DNA from: Cytophagales bacterium
GTDB taxonomy: Bacteria > Bacteroidota > Bacteroidia > Cytophagales > Bernardetiaceae
Assembly: GCA_004293815.1 (NCBI GenBank)
Contig: RDZD01000030.1
Location: 1-54,778, forward strand
Reading direction: 5' to 3'
Length of the DNA stretch: 54,778 bases
Shown one piece after another: positions 24,319 through 33,525 of the stretch (position 1 is the first letter of the stretch; the number at the start of each line of letters is the position of its first letter). Below the pieces are notes generated by a model. It saw only the letters and a list, made by a program, of their open reading frames with translations, made no database searches and was not told the origin of the DNA. Position numbers and translations under genes: made by a program.

Positions 24319-26952
24319 ATGCTCATCAAAGATGTATTTATTTCGTATGGCAGACGTGAAAGTCTAGGGTTTGCGGCCAAGCTCTATCAACGCTTAGTGC
24401 AGCAAGGCTATACGGCTTGGTTTGACCAAGTGAATATTCCTGCTGGCGATGACTACCAAAAGCGTATAGATAACGGCATAGAAAGTGCACATAATTTTGT
24501 GTTTGTAATCGCGCCCCGTTCTGTAGAATCTGTCAATTGTGCCAAGGAGGTAGAGCTAGCCATTAAGCTTGGTAAAAGAATCATTCCTGTTTTACATGTT
24601 CAGCCCGACTCTAGTTCTTGGGCAAAAATGTCGCCTGATGCCAAGAAGGGGATTCGCAAACGCGACTGGGTGAATATTCGCGAACAGCTGGGCGATCTGG
24701 ATACCCTCCGCAATTGGGCAGACAGCCAAGAATGGACAGACCTCCAAGACGATGAACTGCTTAAAAATTGGAAGTCTTTTGCCGAGTTTACATCTCTTGA
24801 TAGTTTTGAAGTGGGCTTTATGGAGCTACACAATTTGCTTAAAAAAAATAAAGAATATGTAGAACAACATACACAGATACTTTTGCAGGCTCTTTATTGG
24901 CAAAAACAAAACAATTCCACACGTCTCTTGCTTACAGGACGAGAGCGTGCAGAGGCTGTAAAATGGCTCACCTATGAGTTTAGAGCACCCGAGCAACCCC
25001 CCTGCGAGCCAACAGACCTTATGGCAAATTTGGTTTGCGAGAGTACGCAAAATGCTAATAATCAGCAGGTAGATGTGTTTTTCTGTTACCAAGAGCCAAA
25101 TCCCCTGCTAGAGCCTATCAAAAACTACCTGCACCGGCAAGCCTACACAACATGGGACTATAGCACAGACTTGCTGCCTGGCATCAATATCACAGATGGC
25201 ATACAAAAAGGCATTGCCAACTCAGATAATTTTTTGTTTTTAGTTACACCAGAAACCATTTCTGGTACTGATCATTTGGAGTCTTTGCATTACGCATTGC
25301 AGCTCAATAAGCGCGTCATACCAGTTGTTGTATCTGATGTCCTCGAAAAAGATTTTCCTGAGCCGCTCAAAAAGCTTCGTGCCATACAGTTTAAAGCACT
25401 TACCGATCTAGCACCTGAAGCTGACCCCGACTACAAACTGACAGCTATGCGCCAGCCTATGGGCGAGCTTATCAGGCAAATAGAAACTGACAGGTCTTAT
25501 TTTACCTTGCATACCCGCTATGGTTTTCAGGCTTTGCGCTGGGAAAAGCAAAATAAGATAAATAGCTTATTGTTACGTGGAAACGCTCTCAAGCGTGCTT
25601 TAGAATGGTTGGCTTTGGCTCAAAAAAGAGACAAAAATGGCCCTATTGCTTTGCAAATAGAGTTCTTGAAAGCCAGCGAAGCCCACAAAGATGAAGTAGC
25701 AACCGATATATTTTTATCCTATAGTTTATCAGATGCTGAGTTTGCTCAAAAGCTTAACATAGAGTTGCAAATGCTTGGTCAGAGCACGTGGTTTGACCGA
25801 GAATTTTTGCCATCTGATGAGGAAAGTGCTTTGTCTGAAATATATAGCGGCATTGATTTGGCTACAAACTTCATGCTTGTTTGTGGTGCGGATACGGCCA
25901 ACGATCCTTTGATAAAAGCAGAAATAGAATACGCATTAAAAGTAGGTAAAAAGTGCTTTGTGGGGATTATCGGCGCGCCTCAGAACACCAAGCCTAATCA
26001 GCTCGCGAATGCGGTAACCATTGACTATCGCCCTAAAACCTTACATGAGGGTACGGCTGAACTTTTGGCTAGCTTCAGAGAGGTGGACAAACACCATGTG
26101 CAGATGCACAACAGGTGGCAATTGAAAGCCCAAGAGTGGCAAAAAGTATTGGATAAAAAAACTGATCTTGCTACTCACAAAGAAACTGCCAAAGAAGCTG
26201 CAAAAATTAACCCGCTAGAGTTTTTGTTGCCAGATGCACAGTGTGTGATGGCTAAAGAATGGTATGAAGAAGCCGTTACAGGAAATAAAACCCCGCCACC
26301 CACAGCTCTCCAAAAACTGTATATTGAGGAAAGTGAAAAAGGGGTGGCAATCCGAAAACAACGCCGTCTCAAAAGAGCTCAACGTAATCAGATTTATTCT
26401 ATTTCTGTGAGTATTGCTTTGGTGATGTCTATCATACTAGGGGCTTGGGCTATCATCAACAGAATCAGAGTGGAAAACTTGAGCAAAAAAGCTGAAGTAA
26501 CTGCGCAGGTGGCGGAAAAGAAGGCCATAGATGCTCAAAGAAGCGAGGCTAATGCCAAGGCTGCTTTGGCGCAACTGGAACAAACTATGGCAAAGGTAGA
26601 AAATCTCAGCAGTAAGCTCACAGCGGTCAAACAAGAAGAAAAAGTACTCAAAGAAAAGGAATTAGTACAGAATAAAATCTCTGACTTGCAATTTCAGAAG
26701 CTCAACGAAGAAAAAAGAGCACTTGAAGCTAAGCAGAATAGCCTGCAAGCAGAATACAACAAAGCTCTGCGTGATTACGAAAAGCTTAAAGGAAATCTTG
26801 AGATGCACACGGAACAACTGGAGAACATCATAGAAGACATGGAGGCCAATGGTTTTTTTGAGAAAAAACGTAAAAAGAATAACGTGTCGCCCGAAAGAGC
26901 TAAAACAATGCTCAAAGAGCTATTACAAAAGTTACAAAAGCTTGAGAAATAG
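24319..26952 (+). CDS. Triple-TIR membrane-anchored coiled-coil protein
   Basis: 877 residues, no signal peptide. Three TIR-like domains: residues about 4-140 (DVFISYGRRES, candidate catalytic Glu77 in NCAKEVELA), about 249-385 (VDVFFCYQEPN, Glu321) and about 460-590 (DIFLSYSLSD, Glu535). Each is followed by a helical repeat of the type H-x5-QALxWxKQNxxxxLLLxG-x3-xAxxWL (about 180-222, 400-440, 600-650). A single transmembrane helix (about 692-713) separates these cytoplasmic modules from a long coiled coil (about 715-850). TIR domains of this bacterial type often bind or hydrolyse NAD+; activity here is inferred. The membrane topology would put the coiled coil on the other side unless the protein inserts as a hairpin. 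It lies alone between a terminator and a convergent lipoprotein gene. Confidence 0.88.
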   Translation: MLIKDVFISYGRRESLGFAAKLYQRLVQQGYTAWFDQVNIPAGDDYQKRIDNGIESAHNFVFVIAPRSVESVNCAKEVELAIKLGKRIIPVLHVQPDSSSWAKMSPDAKKGIRKRDWVNIREQLGDLDTLRNWADSQEWTDLQDDELLKNWKSFAEFTSLDSFEVGFMELHNLLKKNKEYVEQHTQILLQALYWQKQNNSTRLLLTGRERAEAVKWLTYEFRAPEQPPCEPTDLMANLVCESTQNANNQQVDVFFCYQEPNPLLEPIKNYLHRQAYTTWDYSTDLLPGINITDGIQKGIANSDNFLFLVTPETISGTDHLESLHYALQLNKRVIPVVVSDVLEKDFPEPLKKLRAIQFKALTDLAPEADPDYKLTAMRQPMGELIRQIETDRSYFTLHTRYGFQALRWEKQNKINSLLLRGNALKRALEWLALAQKRDKNGPIALQIEFLKASEAHKDEVATDIFLSYSLSDAEFAQKLNIELQMLGQSTWFDREFLPSDEESALSEIYSGIDLATNFMLVCGADTANDPLIKAEIEYALKVGKKCFVGIIGAPQNTKPNQLANAVTIDYRPKTLHEGTAELLASFREVDKHHVQMHNRWQLKAQEWQKVLDKKTDLATHKETAKEAAKINPLEFLLPDAQCVMAKEWYEEAVTGNKTPPPTALQKLYIEESEKGVAIRKQRRLKRAQRNQIYSISVSIALVMSIILGAWAIINRIRVENLSKKAEVTAQVAEKKAIDAQRSEANAKAALAQLEQTMAKVENLSSKLTAVKQEEKVLKEKELVQNKISDLQFQKLNEEKRALEAKQNSLQAEYNKALRDYEKLKGNLEMHTEQLENIIEDMEANGFFEKKRKKNNVSPERAKTMLKELLQKLQKLEK

Positions 26953-26955
26953 TTC

Positions 26956-27480
26956 TCAGTTAGCTGACTGTAGGTAAGCCTGAAAAAAAATTTCAGAGAT
27001 AACCACACTCTCGTTGTCATCTATCCAAAATGTACTATCTTTGCCTCCTAGAAAAGCGGGTCTAACTAGCAAGTTGGGAGCTATCTTGTCCAAAAGAAGA
27101 ATACCTTGCTCATTATCAGAATTCTGCCACACACAGGCACTTAAAGCACTTTGAGGAAGTTTGTATTGGCGGTGTTGAGCTAATGTTAGAATATGTGGTT
27201 TTTTTATCAAATCTCGTATTTTTATAATTGTACTATCTTGTTTGTGGCTTACTTTCAAGCAAATCGTATAAATACTGTCCAATCCTTCTCGCACTGGTAG
27301 GGCTTGTCCCAGGATAAACTCAGCATGTGCACTCTCATAAAAACTATTGCTAACTGAGACCGAGACTGTAGAATCGTATTCTTTCCTGTTCAATGGGGAG
27401 CTACAACAGCACAAGAAAGCCCACAATGTGCAGACAGATGTCCAAAGATATCTTATCAGTGTTATTTTACAGACCATCAT
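26956..27480 (-). CDS. Hypothetical lipoprotein
   Basis: 174 residues. A short positive N-terminus, a hydrophobic run and a triple Cys (LWAFLCCCSSP) form a plausible lipobox, so the protein is probably a lipoprotein. The rest has no domain I recognise; it is beta-rich with a few Cys/Trp residues. The stop is 3 bases from the stop of the convergent TIR gene. Start could be Met1 or Met2. Divergent from the TonB receptor with 88 bases between. Confidence 0.65.
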   Translation of the reverse strand: MMVCKITLIRYLWTSVCTLWAFLCCCSSPLNRKEYDSTVSVSVSNSFYESAHAEFILGQALPVREGLDSIYTICLKVSHKQDSTIIKIRDLIKKPHILTLAQHRQYKLPQSALSACVWQNSDNEQGILLLDKIAPNLLVRPAFLGGKDSTFWIDDNESVVISEIFFQAYLQSAN

Positions 27481-27568
27481 TTTTGCATTTTAAATTATTT
27501 TGCCGCAAACAAGCATAAAATTTGTACAACGAATACCAACAACCTAAAAATATTCACAAAAATACTTT

Positions 27569-29647
27569 ATGAAATATTTTTTACTTATTGTACTGGTTAC
27601 TGCCGTAACACTGACATCATTTTTTAAAGCTCAAGCCCAAAGTGAAACTTCTGATAGTCTGAGTGCTATGCTTCAGCTCGACATCAACACGATGGATTTG
27701 GAGAATAATAACGGAAGTTTGCTCTTACAAAAAACCTCTTTAGGCTCACAGGGCGATGGAAGTGTGGCGGAAGCTCCTGGTGTGGTGGAAGTGGTGGACA
27801 GAAAAGAGATTTTGGCCTTTGGTGGCAACACGCTTAGCGATATTCTCAATCGCCTTGTCAACTTCTACATGGCAAGCCCTACACAGCTCTTCAACAACCA
27901 AACCACCCTGCGTGGCGACCTGCCCGATACTTACTCTTCTCATGTCCTTTTGATGCTCAATGGTCGCCCGTTCAGGGAGTCTTTGTTTGGAAGCGCAGAC
28001 ATGGCTTTTATTAACACCATTTCCATACTTGATATTGAGAGAATAGAGCTTATCCGAGGACCAGGCTCCGTGCTGTATGGCTTGGGGTCATTTACAGCCC
28101 TCATCAATATTGTGATGCGAAACGAAGCAGAAACCAAAACAACTATTACAAATACCTTGGGTGCATATAAAACCAGAGGATTAAATCTCTCCCAAGCTTA
28201 TAACAAGCGCAATTTTACTTTGCACGGCTCTATCCGTTATTATGGCCAAGAGGCAGAGGGAGCATCCTTTCGCGATGTGGATTCTGTTCTGCGCACACTC
28301 CCCCAAGATAACCAGAACGTGGGAGCTTATATAAGCATGGAAGGAAAAAAATTTTATATGAGAGCCTACTATGGCGTTACCACCGCCTACGTGATGAATA
28401 ACATGCTTAAATGGCCTACCAACCCCGCTGATGAATTTGATCAAACACGATCAAAACGAAGCTTTTTGGACATGGGCTACAAAGGAAGTTTCTCTAAAAC
28501 CTGGAATTATGCTATTCGTAATACCATAAATGGGCACAGCATCATATTTTCGTCTTTTGATAGGCGAAAATCTAAGTTTAACTCTGTAGACAATATGACA
28601 GATTTTACGAACTACATCAAGCCTAACCGAAATTTGAATATTGTTTGGGGAATGTCTGTAAACCTTTATAACCACAACTCGCTTGGGTCTTTAGACGAAA
28701 ACGGGAATGCCATTAACTTGCTTAGTGAGTCGAGTAGTGGTAATTTACAAGGCTTTACTTCTATTTTGTATTCACAAATAGACTATAGATTCTTTAAAAG
28801 GCTCAAGGTTCTGGGTGGCGCACAGTTAGTGTATGATGCCAGTTACAATAGACGATTTTTTGTGCCGCGCATAGGAGCTATCTATCTGGCCAAAAGTGGT
28901 TTGGGTATGAAATTGCTCTATGGATCGGCCATCATGCCCAAGGCAGAGTTTGAAACCAACTTCCGAAGCCCTAATTACCGTCTAAATTCAGAATTGATTA
29001 ATGAAAGGAATAACAACCTAGATGTGCAGTTTTTTGGACAGTTCAAAAATGTTCAGTTTGGAGCCACTTACTATAACTCTCACCAAGAAAATGTGATAAC
29101 CAGACGCTTTGAGTCCAAAGAGGTTTACACGCTTTATAATGTGGATTGGCTTAAAATTGAAGGTGTTGAGCTTGAGTGCAAAGCCTCTATAGGTTCACGC
29201 TTTTTGTTGGCTTGGAACTTCTCGTACTTTCAAACCAGAAACAGTGAAGGAGAACGCAATGTAACAGGCGTGCCAGCCATCACCACTTGTGCGGGTGTGG
29301 CTTATTACTCAAAAAATAAGGCTATTCAAACAGGGATTTATAACGTGTTTTTTACCAAGCCGTATGATGTGATAAACGGCCAAAAGGGCGTGCCACCAGA
29401 GTTGCAAAGAGCAATCGTGAATACTGTACCAACATCCTTCGATCTTATTTGTATCAACTTCGCCCTTGATATCACCAAAGCTTTTCGTATCAAAGACATT
29501 CCTCAAACAGTGGTGTCTGTTTATGGCGAAAATCTGCTTGGTACTATTGTTTGGCAGCCAGAAGTTTTCAATAGACGAATCAACTCCATTCCTTATCAAA
29601 ATATTGGTACACGCGCCTTCTACCTGAATGCTGCCATCACCTTTTAA
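27569..29647 (+). CDS. TonB-dependent outer-membrane receptor
   Basis: 692 residues. Signal peptide (LIVLVTAVTLTSFFKAQAQ), then a plug domain (about 75-185: VVEVVDRKEILAFGGNTLSDIL, IERIELIRGPGSVLYGLGSFTALINIV) and a long 22-strand type barrel ending in RAFYLNAAITF with terminal Phe. The family imports ligands across the outer membrane using TonB/ExbBD energy. The size and plug resemble siderophore/vitamin-type receptors more than SusC, since there is no N-terminal carboxypeptidase-like domain and no SusD partner. The ligand is not deducible. Divergent from the lipoprotein gene. Confidence 0.92.
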   Translation: MKYFLLIVLVTAVTLTSFFKAQAQSETSDSLSAMLQLDINTMDLENNNGSLLLQKTSLGSQGDGSVAEAPGVVEVVDRKEILAFGGNTLSDILNRLVNFYMASPTQLFNNQTTLRGDLPDTYSSHVLLMLNGRPFRESLFGSADMAFINTISILDIERIELIRGPGSVLYGLGSFTALINIVMRNEAETKTTITNTLGAYKTRGLNLSQAYNKRNFTLHGSIRYYGQEAEGASFRDVDSVLRTLPQDNQNVGAYISMEGKKFYMRAYYGVTTAYVMNNMLKWPTNPADEFDQTRSKRSFLDMGYKGSFSKTWNYAIRNTINGHSIIFSSFDRRKSKFNSVDNMTDFTNYIKPNRNLNIVWGMSVNLYNHNSLGSLDENGNAINLLSESSSGNLQGFTSILYSQIDYRFFKRLKVLGGAQLVYDASYNRRFFVPRIGAIYLAKSGLGMKLLYGSAIMPKAEFETNFRSPNYRLNSELINERNNNLDVQFFGQFKNVQFGATYYNSHQENVITRRFESKEVYTLYNVDWLKIEGVELECKASIGSRFLLAWNFSYFQTRNSEGERNVTGVPAITTCAGVAYYSKNKAIQTGIYNVFFTKPYDVINGQKGVPPELQRAIVNTVPTSFDLICINFALDITKAFRIKDIPQTVVSVYGENLLGTIVWQPEVFNRRINSIPYQNIGTRAFYLNAAITF

Positions 29648-29814
29648 AGATTGATAACTAACGTATTGCTCAAAGAGCCTGTTTTTTGGAGCTACTAGTG
29701 TCTCGCCGCCGCATTCATGCTAATGAAAGGCAGATGCTCAAAAGCCTGTAGAGAAGCTGGAGTTAGATGCAGAAAATCACGAAAGGCATAGCTTTTCGTT
29801 TGAAAGAGTGCCTT

Positions 29815-30876
29815 TTAATGCCTTTTAAGCATTTCGTGGCACATTTCTGTGAGCGTTGTGTCAAGATCGTAGCGATAAGCCCAGTCAGGATAATGACTTT
29901 TGAACTTGTTCACATCGCTTATCCACCAAATATGATCGCCCATGCGATTTTGCTCGGCGTAGCTGTGGCTTAACTTTTTACCCACTATACGTTCACAAAG
30001 AACAATCGCTTCTTGCATAGAGCAATTAGCAAATCGACTTCCTCCTGCGTTGTATACTTCGCCTTGTCTTGGCTTTTGATAAAAATGCCAAAACATATTC
30101 ACCAAGTCGTAAGAGTGGATATTGTCACGTACTTGTTTGCCTTTGTACCCAAAAACAGTGTAGTGGCTACCTGTAATGGTGCATTTCATCAAATAAGCCA
30201 AAAAGCCATGCAACTGTGCGCCAGAGTGATGAGGGCCAGTGAGGCAGCCACCTCTAAAAACACCCGTATTCATACCAAAATAGCGGCCATATTCCTGTAC
30301 AAGCACATCGGCAGCCACTTTGGAGGCACCAAATAGCGAGTGCATCGTATGATCTATGCTATGCAGTTCGTCAATCCCGTGCTGATGGTAGGGATGCGCT
30401 TCACTAAGTTCCCAGCGCGTATCTTGCTCCACCAGCGGCAGAAAATTAGGGTTATCGCCATAAACCTTATTGGTGGAAGTAAAAATGAACACAGCCTCTG
30501 GTGCATGTAGACGAATGGCTTCAAGCAGATTAAGAGTCCCGTTGGCATTGATGGTGAAGTCTGTAAAAGGCTCTTTGGCCGCCCAGTCATGGCTGGGCTG
30601 AGCGGCGGTGTGTATGACGAGGGCAATATCGGTATTGTAGTGCTTGACTATTTTTTCAATACTCGCAAAATCGCGTATGTCCGTGTCGTAATGTTTATAG
30701 CTGGGTACTTGTTGTTTCAGGCGTGTGATATTCCACGCAGTAGAGGCTTCTTTGCCAAAAAAATAGGCTCTTTGATCATTGTCTATGCCCACTATTAAGT
30801 CGAACTTGTCGGCAAAAAAGGCCACTGCTTCGCTGCCTATAAGGCCGCCTGAACCCGTAATAAGTGCTATCTTCAT
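29815..30876 (-). CDS. NAD-dependent epimerase, CDP-paratose 2-epimerase-like
   Basis: 353-residue extended short-chain dehydrogenase: GSGGLIG Rossmann loop (Gly8-x2-Gly11-x2-Gly14), [31 protein letters not shown] and STNKVYGD, all close to CDP-paratose 2-epimerase (tyvelose epimerase). The usual Tyr-x3-Lys is FGASK, with Phe in the Tyr position. The predicted reaction is C2 epimerisation of a CDP-3,6-dideoxyhexose for a surface glycan. None of the CDP-dideoxysugar synthesis genes are adjacent, so either they are elsewhere or this enzyme acts on another nucleotide sugar. Confidence 0.82.
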   Translation of the reverse strand: MKIALITGSGGLIGSEAVAFFADKFDLIVGIDNDQRAYFFGKEASTAWNITRLKQQVPSYKHYDTDIRDFASIEKIVKHYNTDIALVIHTAAQPSHDWAAKEPFTDFTINANGTLNLLEAIRLHAPEAVFIFTSTNKVYGDNPNFLPLVEQDTRWELSEAHPYHQHGIDELHSIDHTMHSLFGASKVAADVLVQEYGRYFGMNTGVFRGGCLTGPHHSGAQLHGFLAYLMKCTITGSHYTVFGYKGKQVRDNIHSYDLVNMFWHFYQKPRQGEVYNAGGSRFANCSMQEAIVLCERIVGKKLSHSYAEQNRMGDHIWWISDVNKFKSHYPDWAYRYDLDTTLTEMCHEMLKRH

Positions 30877-30978
30877 ACTTTAATCGAACAGAGTACGCAA
30901 AAAATCATGATTTAGCAGCAAAGCTAAGTCATAAAGTAGATTTTAGCAAATGTTTTTTGAGAAGCTCAGAAGCAGAAC

Positions 30979-32583
30979 CTAAAACTTAAAAATCAAATTG
31001 GCTTTGAGCGTAGTTTGTTCGGGTTTCATGCTGGCGTTATTGCCGTCAAGCCAAGACTGTAGAGCCGAAACATACTGACCACGCACTCCCAAACTTAAAC
31101 GAGAGTTGAGATTATAGGCTAAACCAACACCTAAAACAGCATTATGGTTCAAGGATTTGGCTTGTCCCAAATCGAAATTAAAGTCTTCAGGCAAAGATGA
31201 TTCAAAAGTAGAATTAAGCAGAAAATCGTTTTGTAAACCACCAAAAAACTGAGTTTGTATGCGCTTGTTCCCCAAATTGAGACCTACTAAAACAGGGATT
31301 TGCAAACTGCGAAGGCTGGTAGACATCGTCAAAGGCACTGTTACGGTTTCAGAACCTAAAGGTGCAACAGGATCTTTGATAGAAACTGTCAATCCTTCGT
31401 GTAACGTAGAAGATTGCGCCAAAGCCAAGCCCGATTCTATAAAAAATCTGCGCCCCAAGCTTAAGCCAAAATCCACACCGTAAGCCTGCATCGTGCTGCT
31501 AGAATTAGCCAATGAATTAGCAGAAATAAGGTTGTTATTCACAACGTTACTACCTATGATTATTTTACTGGCTAAAGCTTTATTAGGGTCTAAGTTAGGA
31601 CGAAATATGCCCGCTTGTGCGCCCAAGCCCGCGTAGAACCTCAAAACAGGTTTGCTGTTCGGTTCATTTTTGGAGTCAAAGATTGCACCCTGAGGAACAA
31701 AGAGCATAGGTTCGAGCGACAACACAAAATCAGGATTTTGCGTGCTGGCTTGGCCTATCTCTAAAAAATTAAGCGAAATCCAGAGCGGTTTACCAGTCTC
31801 ATTCATAGAAGACGTGAGTATAAGCTCGTCAGGATTCTCTGTAAAACGAATGGGAGGCAAGGAAACAGGAGCTTGCTCTTTGGAACGGCTGTTGAACGTA
31901 GAATTTGCCTTTTCAGAAGAAGACTTATCGTTGTTTAATTTACTAGATTTTTGAGTAGAAGATTCTGTGGTAGTAACTTTGGTTTGACTGGTCTGGCTAT
32001 GTTTTGGGGATGCGTCAAACGTTGAAGTACTTTGCTCCAGAGATTCGTTATTTTGAGATGGCAACTGTTTATCTATCTCTAAAGCTTGGTCTTTGTCAGA
32101 GCTAGAACCTGTTTGCAATGGATTAGATTTATTCTGATTATCAGTATTATATGAATGAGTATTTGTGTTTGACTTATGATTAGCCAAGCTAGGCTCTTTG
32201 GTGTTTGAGAATGGATTAAACCAAACAAAAAGCGTAAATAGCAAACAAGCCGCAGCTGTGAGCCAAACATAAAGTGGTACACGAAGCGGTTTTTTCTCGT
32301 CCAAAACTGCCTCGATATTAGCCCATACTTGGGCAGATACTGGCAGAGAGGCATTACTAAAAATGTTTTGCCAAATACGTACTTGCTGAGAACCCAAAGA
32401 CTCACCAATACCGCTCCAAACTGCTTCTGAGGGAGTCAGTTCGGCAGTTTCGAATGCACCAAGCATCGCCGATTCAAAATTTAAGTCATTTTGAATGGTT
32501 TTCCAAAGGTCTATGTCGGGTGACATTTCCGCGTCTTCAAAAGAAGCGCGAAACAAGTCATCAAATTCATCAGCGTTTTTCAT
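30979..32583 (-). CDS. Dual-membrane-spanning anti-sigma-like beta-barrel protein
   Basis: 534 residues. The cytoplasmic N-terminus (1-100) has three repeats of an anti-sigma-like helical motif (FEDAEMSPDIDLWKTI, FETAELTPSEAVWSGI, FSNASLPVSAQVWANI). A single transmembrane helix follows (about 103-122, YVWLTAAACLLFTLFVW). Then comes a Ser/Thr/Asn/Lys-rich disordered stretch (about 125-245) long enough to cross the periplasm, and a C-terminal outer-membrane barrel (about 250-534, RFYAGLGAQAG ... KANLIFKF). This matches the dual-membrane-spanning anti-sigma (Dma) architecture described in Bacteroides. It overlaps the ECF sigma gene by 14 bases, so it most likely sequesters that sigma factor and senses outer-membrane state. 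Confidence 0.85.
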   Translation of the reverse strand: MKNADEFDDLFRASFEDAEMSPDIDLWKTIQNDLNFESAMLGAFETAELTPSEAVWSGIGESLGSQQVRIWQNIFSNASLPVSAQVWANIEAVLDEKKPLRVPLYVWLTAAACLLFTLFVWFNPFSNTKEPSLANHKSNTNTHSYNTDNQNKSNPLQTGSSSDKDQALEIDKQLPSQNNESLEQSTSTFDASPKHSQTSQTKVTTTESSTQKSSKLNNDKSSSEKANSTFNSRSKEQAPVSLPPIRFTENPDELILTSSMNETGKPLWISLNFLEIGQASTQNPDFVLSLEPMLFVPQGAIFDSKNEPNSKPVLRFYAGLGAQAGIFRPNLDPNKALASKIIIGSNVVNNNLISANSLANSSSTMQAYGVDFGLSLGRRFFIESGLALAQSSTLHEGLTVSIKDPVAPLGSETVTVPLTMSTSLRSLQIPVLVGLNLGNKRIQTQFFGGLQNDFLLNSTFESSLPEDFNFDLGQAKSLNHNAVLGVGLAYNLNSRLSLGVRGQYVSALQSWLDGNNASMKPEQTTLKANLIFKF

Positions 32584-33169
32584 AATTCACCTCCTTTGCA
32601 AGCATTTCTTGCAAGAGCATTTTAGCGCGAGCATATTGGGACTTAGAAGTACCTTCTGTGATGCTGAGCATTTCAGCAATTTCTTTGTGCTTAAAGCCCT
32701 CAATCGCATGTAAGTTAAAAACTACTTGACAACCTGGTGCTAGGCGTTGTATCATAGCCAAAAGATCTTTGAAGTTATGGTTAGACACATCTCCATCATG
32801 TAAATTTGGCGTATAATTCAAATCCGATACCTCCTCAAAAGGCATTTGGTCCATTTTTCTTCGGTTGTGCTTGAGAGCGGTGTTAATCACAATGCGTTTT
32901 ATCCAATAGTCCAGCGGGCATTCATATTTGAAGTCCCCGATGGCATCAAATATTTTCAAGAAAGCTTCTTGAAGAATATCCTCAGCCTCTGCTGTGGTTT
33001 TAGAGTAACGTAAACTAACGACATACATTTTGCGAGAATATGTATCATAAAGTTTGCGTTGCGCTTTGCGGTCGCCGCTTATACAAGCCGAAACGATGGA
33101 CTCTTCTGCGCTATTTGGAGCATAGTGTTGCATCGGGTTGGCTAAAGTTTCCTTTTCTTGATGACCCAT
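32570..33169 (-). CDS. ECF-family RNA polymerase sigma factor
   Basis: 199 residues. Region 2: YSKTTAEAEDILQEAFLKIF and a -10 reading segment FKYECPLDYWIKRIVINTAL. Region 4: FNLHAIEGFKHKEIAEMLS with its helix-turn-helix ITEGTSKSQYARAK. There is no sigma-1.1 or region 3, as expected for ECF factors. It is the first gene of an overlapping pair with a dual-membrane anti-sigma-like protein; the coupling suggests stoichiometric expression. The regulon is not deducible here. Confidence 0.94.
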   Translation of the reverse strand: MGHQEKETLANPMQHYAPNSAEESIVSACISGDRKAQRKLYDTYSRKMYVVSLRYSKTTAEAEDILQEAFLKIFDAIGDFKYECPLDYWIKRIVINTALKHNRRKMDQMPFEEVSDLNYTPNLHDGDVSNHNFKDLLAMIQRLAPGCQVVFNLHAIEGFKHKEIAEMLSITEGTSKSQYARAKMLLQEMLAKEVNYEKR

Positions 33170-33525
33170 TTAAAGCACAATTGGTTGGAATAACTGTAAA
33201 TATTTTTTCAAGTAGCTTAAAGTAGAGTTGTTTTGAGTAGTTGTTAGCGGTTTAAGGGCTTTGGAAATGCTTAAAAAAATACACCCCAAAAGGCGGTGTT
33301 TGATAAAATTGATGATGCAAATATAAAAAATTCTCAGGAATCATAAAATTTAAGAATGCCTAGAATCAAAATGTATCTTTATATTTTTTTATTAAGCTTC
33401 TTGAATAAAAAAAAACAGAAGAGCAACAAATTATCTTTATCCTTGTCTATATTTGCGTAAGCGTGATTGGTGGAAATTAAGAACGCGGTCAATACATCCT
33501 TAGTCAACAATAACTATTTAAATTT
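33170..33525. other. Intergenic region, 356 bp, divergent promoters expected
   Basis: AT-rich DNA between the divergent sigma-factor and amine-oxidase genes. It holds poly-A/T runs (33407-33416 and others) and one short imperfect inverted repeat (ACACC...GGTGT, 33282-33300). I see no ORF and no exact TAnnTTTG element on either strand. An autoregulated ECF promoter could lie here but cannot be recognised without the regulon consensus. Confidence 0.4.

Noticed and set aside
29765..29832. AAAGGCA/TGCCTTT inverted repeat at the epimerase 3' end
   Set aside because: Overlaps the last codons, arms pair poorly and no U-run follows on the minus strand.
33282..33300. Imperfect inverted repeat ACACC...GGTGT before the amine oxidase
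   Set aside because: Short, with mismatches and no T-run; could be chance in AT-rich DNA.
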